64,000 bases of DNA from assembly GCA_964386975.1 (NCBI GenBank), contig CAYLUS010000002.1, forward strand, positions 62,001 to 126,000. Reading direction: 5' to 3'. Position 1 is the stretch's first letter, and the number at the start of each line of letters is the position of its first letter. This document shows, piece by piece, positions 60,093 through 64,000 of this stretch. This DNA comes from UBA6136 sp964386975 (GTDB lineage Bacteria; Pseudomonadota; Gammaproteobacteria; Methylococcales; Methylococcaceae). The translations under genes were made by a program, and so were the position numbers. The notes beneath the pieces are model-generated. The model had not been told where the DNA came from, searched no databases, and saw only the letters and a program-made list of their open reading frames with translations.

Positions 60093-60667
60093 CTCGCCTC
60101 CAGTTCCTGTGGATGGCCACCCTCTTCGAGGGCGCCCTGCTGGTCATTGCCCTGATCCTTGGGCACTGGCTCTCGATTGACCCCCTTGCCTCCTTCACAC
60201 CCAGCATGCTTTCCATCGGGCTGGGACTGATCGGTGCCCTGCCGCTGTTCGGATTGTTCATGGCCTCAGAAAAATGGCTGGCTACGGCAAAAATCCGCGA
60301 GTTGCTCATCGAGCGCATGGGGCGCGTACTGGCGTCCTGTCACACGCTGGAATTGATCTATATCGGTTTTTTGGCGGGCATCACCGAAGAGTTCCTGTTT
60401 CGGGGAGTCATTCAGCCCTGGCTGGAACAATATTGGGGCTGGACTCTCGGTCTCTTGTTCAGCAACCTGATCTTTGCCCTGTTGCACTGGATCACGCCTG
60501 TGTACGGGCTAATGGCCGGAATCGCCGGGCTTTACCTCGGATTATCGCTGGATATCGGCCCCAGCCGGGACCTCACTGTTCCCGTGCTGATTCACGCCTT
60601 CTATGACTTTCTGGCTTTTGTGAAGGTGGCCTCACTGTGGCGACTGGCCCACGCGAGGGATGGCTGA
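60083..60667 (+). CDS. CPBP-family intramembrane metalloprotease
   Basis: A 194-residue membrane protein of the CAAX protease/bacteriocin-processing (CPBP/Abi) family. The zinc-site motif ITEEFLFRGVIQPWLEQ (about 108-124), then FSNLIFALLHWITP and VLIHAFYDFLAF carry the expected Glu-Glu, Arg and His residues. It probably cleaves or remodels a membrane substrate, unknown here. GTG 60083 overlaps the CYTH gene, so they are coupled. Its 3' end overlaps the convergent pta gene by 36 bp. Confidence 0.88.
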   Translation: MHLTRLQFLWMATLFEGALLVIALILGHWLSIDPLASFTPSMLSIGLGLIGALPLFGLFMASEKWLATAKIRELLIERMGRVLASCHTLELIYIGFLAGITEEFLFRGVIQPWLEQYWGWTLGLLFSNLIFALLHWITPVYGLMAGIAGLYLGLSLDIGPSRDLTVPVLIHAFYDFLAFVKVASLWRLAHARDG

Positions 60668-62767
60668 TTCCCCAGCCTGCGACTGGATTGCGGTGATGAT
60701 CACGGTGTTGATGATGTCCTCAACCGTGCAGCCCCGACTCAAGTCGTTGACCGGCTTCTTGAGCCCCTGAAGGATCGGACCAATGGCCAAGGCACCTGTT
60801 TCACGCTGGACTGCCTTATAGGTATTGTTGCCGGTATTGAGATCCGGAAAGATCAATACATTGGCGCGCCCGGCGACCCCGGATCCGGGCATCTTGAGCG
60901 CCGCCACGGCCGGATCAACTGCGGCGTCGTACTGAATCGGGCCCTCGATTTCAAGGTCCGGACGCATGGCCTTGGCCAGTTGCGTTGCATGGCGCACCGC
61001 ATCCACGTTACTGCCTGAACCGGAATCTCCACTCGAATAGGAAAGCATCGCAACCCGCGGCGACAGCCCAAAAGCCCGTGCGGTATCCGCTGCACTTGCC
61101 GCGATTTCTGCCAGCTGGTGCGGATCAGGCTCCGGGTTGATGGCACAATCTCCGTAGACCAGCACGCCGTCCTCAAGGCACATAAAAAAAACCGAGGAGA
61201 TGAGGCTGAATCCTGCCCGCATGCCGATGCATTGAAGCGCCGGGCGAATGGTTTCCTGGGTGGTGTGAACCGCGCCGGACACCATGCCATCTGCATCCCC
61301 CAGATGGACCATCAGCGTCGCAAAATAGCCCACATCCAGCATCAGGTCGCGCGCCATCTCGAGGGTCATCCCCTTCATGGCCCGCCGTTGTTGATAGGCC
61401 TCAGCATAGCGCTCGAAATCCGGACTTTCAGCGGGGTTCACGATCTTGAGGCCCTCCATTTGGAGAGCGATGCCCCGCTCTTGGACGACCCGCGCAATGC
61501 GGTCCCGACGTCCGATCAGGGTCAGGTCGACTAACTCGCGCTCCATCAGGTAATGGGCCGCTTTTAGAATCCGCGGCTCCTCGCCCTCTGCCAAAACAAT
61601 ACGGCGCCGATCCGAACGGGCCCTGTGCATCAGGCCATAGGTAAACATGCGCGGCGTCATTGCCGCGCTTTGAACCGACCTGAAATCGCGAAGAATACGC
61701 TCGATGTCGGCATGACGATCAAAGGCAGCCAAGGCTGTATCGACCTTGCCGGTCTCCTCAAGCCCAATACCTGCCTGAATCCGCTCAAGACGAACAGCAA
61801 CGGCGTACATATCGAACGGACTGATCAGCACCGGCAAGGTGTTCTCTAGCCCCTCTATCAACTGGAGAATCTCCGGCGAGGGACCCATGCCCGAGACCAG
61901 GACCACGCCGGCAAGCGGGGGAAAATGGGCCGAACGATCAGCCTCGAGGGCCGCCAGAATCAGGTCCGCTCGATCGCCTGGGATGATCACAAGCTGGTGA
62001 GGCGCCAGCCGGGATAAAAACGCCTCCAACAACATGCCACCGACCAGAAAAGTCCGCACCAGGGTCTGCACCCGCGCCTTCCCCATGAGCACATGGGCAT
62101 CAAGATGTGCCGCCACCTCAGCAAGGCTCGGACAGCGAAGATCTTCGATGAATGGAAATGCAGTGACCCACCGATCCTCGTTTGCAAGAAGATGGTGCAA
62201 GCCCTCCAAAATTCCCGCCAAGCCCTCGGGCTGCACCTTGTTCAGAACTACGCCGCGCACACGCACCCCACGCGCCTCGGCCGCATCCACCGCCAGCTTC
62301 AGAGCATCGATGGCAGCCTCAGAGTCCATGGCGCCCTGAGCTCCGACCAGGACCAGTGGGATCGAGAGATTCCGGGCAATCAGGGCATTCAAATCGAACT
62401 CCAGGCTGGTCAGATCCCCGATGTAATCACTGCCCTCAATGATGATGAAATCGCAGCGCCTTTCCAGCGCCTTGAATCGCTCAATCACCCGTTCGACCAA
62501 GCGGTCTTCACCGGCCTCGCTCGCCAGTACGCTCCGCGCTTCTTCAATGGTCCAGGCATAGGACGCGGCATAGGACTGCTCGAGGTCGAAGCGACTTCGC
62601 ATGACCTCGATATCCCGGTCTTTGGACCCATCGGGACGCGCCGTGATCACGGGCCGATAAAAGCCGACACGGGCCGTTTGTCGAACTGCCAGATCAACCA
62701 GTCCCAAGGCCACAAAAAACTTGCCGGAACCCTCGCTGACCGAAGAAATGTACAGCGCATTTGCCAT
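60632..62767 (-). CDS. pta: Phosphate acetyltransferase (long form)
   Basis: A 711-residue enzyme interconverting acetyl-CoA and acetyl phosphate; E. coli Pta has 714. An N-terminal BioD-like domain (MANALYISSVSEGSGKFFVA), a DRTGG domain in the middle, and a C-terminal PTA domain with RRIVLAEGEEPRILKAAH, SYSSGDSGSGSNVDAVR and IFPDLNTGNNTYKAVQ. ATG 62767 is the homologous start; the open frame runs on into ackA. It starts 2 bp after the ackA stop, one operon. Confidence 0.96.
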   Translation of the reverse strand: MANALYISSVSEGSGKFFVALGLVDLAVRQTARVGFYRPVITARPDGSKDRDIEVMRSRFDLEQSYAASYAWTIEEARSVLASEAGEDRLVERVIERFKALERRCDFIIIEGSDYIGDLTSLEFDLNALIARNLSIPLVLVGAQGAMDSEAAIDALKLAVDAAEARGVRVRGVVLNKVQPEGLAGILEGLHHLLANEDRWVTAFPFIEDLRCPSLAEVAAHLDAHVLMGKARVQTLVRTFLVGGMLLEAFLSRLAPHQLVIIPGDRADLILAALEADRSAHFPPLAGVVLVSGMGPSPEILQLIEGLENTLPVLISPFDMYAVAVRLERIQAGIGLEETGKVDTALAAFDRHADIERILRDFRSVQSAAMTPRMFTYGLMHRARSDRRRIVLAEGEEPRILKAAHYLMERELVDLTLIGRRDRIARVVQERGIALQMEGLKIVNPAESPDFERYAEAYQQRRAMKGMTLEMARDLMLDVGYFATLMVHLGDADGMVSGAVHTTQETIRPALQCIGMRAGFSLISSVFFMCLEDGVLVYGDCAINPEPDPHQLAEIAASAADTARAFGLSPRVAMLSYSSGDSGSGSNVDAVRHATQLAKAMRPDLEIEGPIQYDAAVDPAVAALKMPGSGVAGRANVLIFPDLNTGNNTYKAVQRETGALAIGPILQGLKKPVNDLSRGCTVEDIINTVIITAIQSQAGESAIPRVGQSPQ

Positions 62768-62769
62768 CC

Positions 62770-63918
62770 CTATGCGCGGCCCCCTGGCACCGCCAGAACC
62801 TCGAGGGTCTGCTCTGCAATTTCCCGCTCCTCCTCCTGCGGCGCGATCATGACCCGTATGCGGGAGGTAGGATTCTGCACCTCGCTGAATCGGCCCTTGC
62901 ACTGCATATTCAGAGTCGGATCGATCGACACACCGGCCCACTCCAGGTCCATCAGGATTTGGGCGCGTACCTCAGGCGCATTTTCCCCAACACCTCCGGT
63001 AAAGCAGATCGCATCCACTTCGCGCATCTCGATGAGGTAAGCACCCAGAAAGTGCCGGGCGCTTTTGATATAGAGGTCGAACGCCAGCTGGCAGTGAGGA
63101 TCCCCGCGCTGGCACCCTGCCAGAATATCGCGCATGTCGTTGGTCCCTGCGACACCCTTGAGGCCACTCTCCCGATTCAAAAGCGCATCAAGACGATCGG
63201 TTGAGAGCCCGACCCCCTTCAAGAGATGCAGCACCACCCCCGGATCGAGATCCCCAGAACGTCCGCCCATCATCAGACCCCCGAGGGGTGTCATGCCCAT
63301 GGAGGTGTCCCTGCTTTGCCCCGCCTCAATCCGGCACACACTGGCTCCGTTCCCCAAATGGAAGGCAATCAGGTTAATTTGCTCAGTCCGCTTATCAAGA
63401 TGGCGCGCCATGCGTCTGACGATGGACTGGTAGGACGTGCCGTGAAACCCATAGCGGCGGATGTGATGATTTTCGAAAAAGGCGTCTGGCAAGGGGTACC
63501 GGTAGGCGCTTTCCGGCATGCTCTGGTGAAATGCCGTATCAAAGACCGCAATCTGCGGGACATCCGGCCAAATGCGAAGGCAGGCCAGGATGCCCTCAAG
63601 ATTCGCCGGATTGTGAAGCGGCGCCAATGGCACAAGCGTTCGGATTGCCTCCACCACGGGGTCATCGATGCGGGTGGCGGCGCCAAAATGATCGCCACCG
63701 TGGACCACGCGATGACCCACCGCCGTCAGTTTGTCCTCGTCATCCAGCAGCGCCATCACCCGTTCCAGAGCCTCTGCATGGTGTTTTGGGCCTGCCCCCC
63801 CCACCCCCTCGATCAGACCATGATCGAGGCGATCAAGGCCTGTGATCGGGTTGACCCGAAACACGCTGTATTTCAGCGATGAACTGCCGGAATTCAGGAT
63901 CAGAATGCGTTTATTCAT
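62770..63918 (-). CDS. ackA: Acetate kinase
   Basis: A 382-residue ASKHA-fold kinase making ATP from acetyl phosphate or the reverse. Signatures: ILILNSGSSSLKYSVF at the N-terminus, AVGHRVVHGGDHF with catalytic residues, FDTAFHQSMPESAYRYPLP, FHLGNGASVCRIEAGQSRDTSMG and the C-terminal CFTGGVGENAPEVRAQI. ATG 63918 opens directly with the family start; two upstream in-frame starts (63939, 63957) are less likely. First gene of ackA-pta. The last 80 bp of the window hold no gene. Confidence 0.97.
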   Translation of the reverse strand: MNKRILILNSGSSSLKYSVFRVNPITGLDRLDHGLIEGVGGAGPKHHAEALERVMALLDDEDKLTAVGHRVVHGGDHFGAATRIDDPVVEAIRTLVPLAPLHNPANLEGILACLRIWPDVPQIAVFDTAFHQSMPESAYRYPLPDAFFENHHIRRYGFHGTSYQSIVRRMARHLDKRTEQINLIAFHLGNGASVCRIEAGQSRDTSMGMTPLGGLMMGGRSGDLDPGVVLHLLKGVGLSTDRLDALLNRESGLKGVAGTNDMRDILAGCQRGDPHCQLAFDLYIKSARHFLGAYLIEMREVDAICFTGGVGENAPEVRAQILMDLEWAGVSIDPTLNMQCKGRFSEVQNPTSRIRVMIAPQEEEREIAEQTLEVLAVPGGRA

Positions 63919-64000
63919 GAGAGTTGGACCGGTTCCCATCAAGTTGGAGCCTATCACAGCAGGAGTCTGGCAAAATGACCGCTTGTCATACGATCTGTTT

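Noticed and set aside
62768..62941. N-terminal extension of Pta
   Set aside because: The added residues are the shadow of ackA; ATG 62767 matches the family start and length.

Overview
The window is 64 kb of chromosome from a gammaproteobacterium. The gene orders support this: mltD-yafS-rnhA-dnaQ, gpmI-envC-ctpA, rhodanese-secB-gpsA, dksA-gluQ, rnfABC..GE-nth, ackA-pta and aas-lplT all match or resemble gammaproteobacterial neighbourhoods. Outer-membrane genes (Kdo hydroxylase, lytic transglycosylase, lipoproteins) show a Gram-negative cell. A sulfide:quinone oxidoreductase, a sulfite reductase pair, an ArsR-rhodanese pair with sulfur-sensor-like cysteines and an NhaD Na+/H+ antiporter suggest a sulfur-metabolising, possibly halo- or alkali-tolerant organism. 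The sequence alone does not fix the genus. The DNA is moderately GC-rich, densely coding and mostly housekeeping.

Layout. 1-3.8 kb: 3' part of an RND efflux permease, a DUF2892 membrane protein and sulfide:quinone oxidoreductase, closed by a terminator. 3.9-16.3 kb: aspS, polA, a PsiF-like protein, prfC, a 2Fe-2S ferredoxin, a K+ channel, rsfS, mltD, a YafS-type methyltransferase, rnhA and dnaQ. 16.5-21 kb: an orphan ParA, a dicarboxylate/amino-acid symporter, an ORF-less group IIC intron and nhaD. 21-26 kb: sulfite reductase with its DUF934 partner, a lipoprotein and a large exported protein of unknown function. 25.6-33.5 kb: ctpA-envC-gpmI on the minus strand, divergent from ArsR-rhodanese-secB-gpsA-MFS. 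33.6-45.4 kb: a lipid and envelope block (DUF2062, psd, Kdo hydroxylase, nitroreductase, HTTM-DCC fusion, aas, lplT, lipoproteins). 45.4-53.3 kb: FKBP isomerase, aminotransferase, dksA, gluQ, the Rnf operon and nth. 53.3-64 kb: a small c-type cytochrome, a DUF2156 protein, a hydrolase, a PAS/LOV/SpoIIE phosphatase, a LysR regulator, CYTH and CPBP proteins, and ackA-pta.

Most notable points. (1) The Rnf operon reads A-B-C-G-E: rnfD is absent and rnfC overlaps rnfG by 4 bp, so no room was left for it. (2) A 670-nt group IIC intron without a reverse-transcriptase gene sits directly after the nhaD terminator. (3) The SpoIIE-type phosphatase carries a LOV-like domain whose photoactive cysteine is replaced by leucine. 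(4) An ArsR regulator beside a rhodanese has cysteines at 41 and 107, the positions used by SqrR-type persulfide sensors. I saw no tRNA, rRNA, CRISPR array or prophage.
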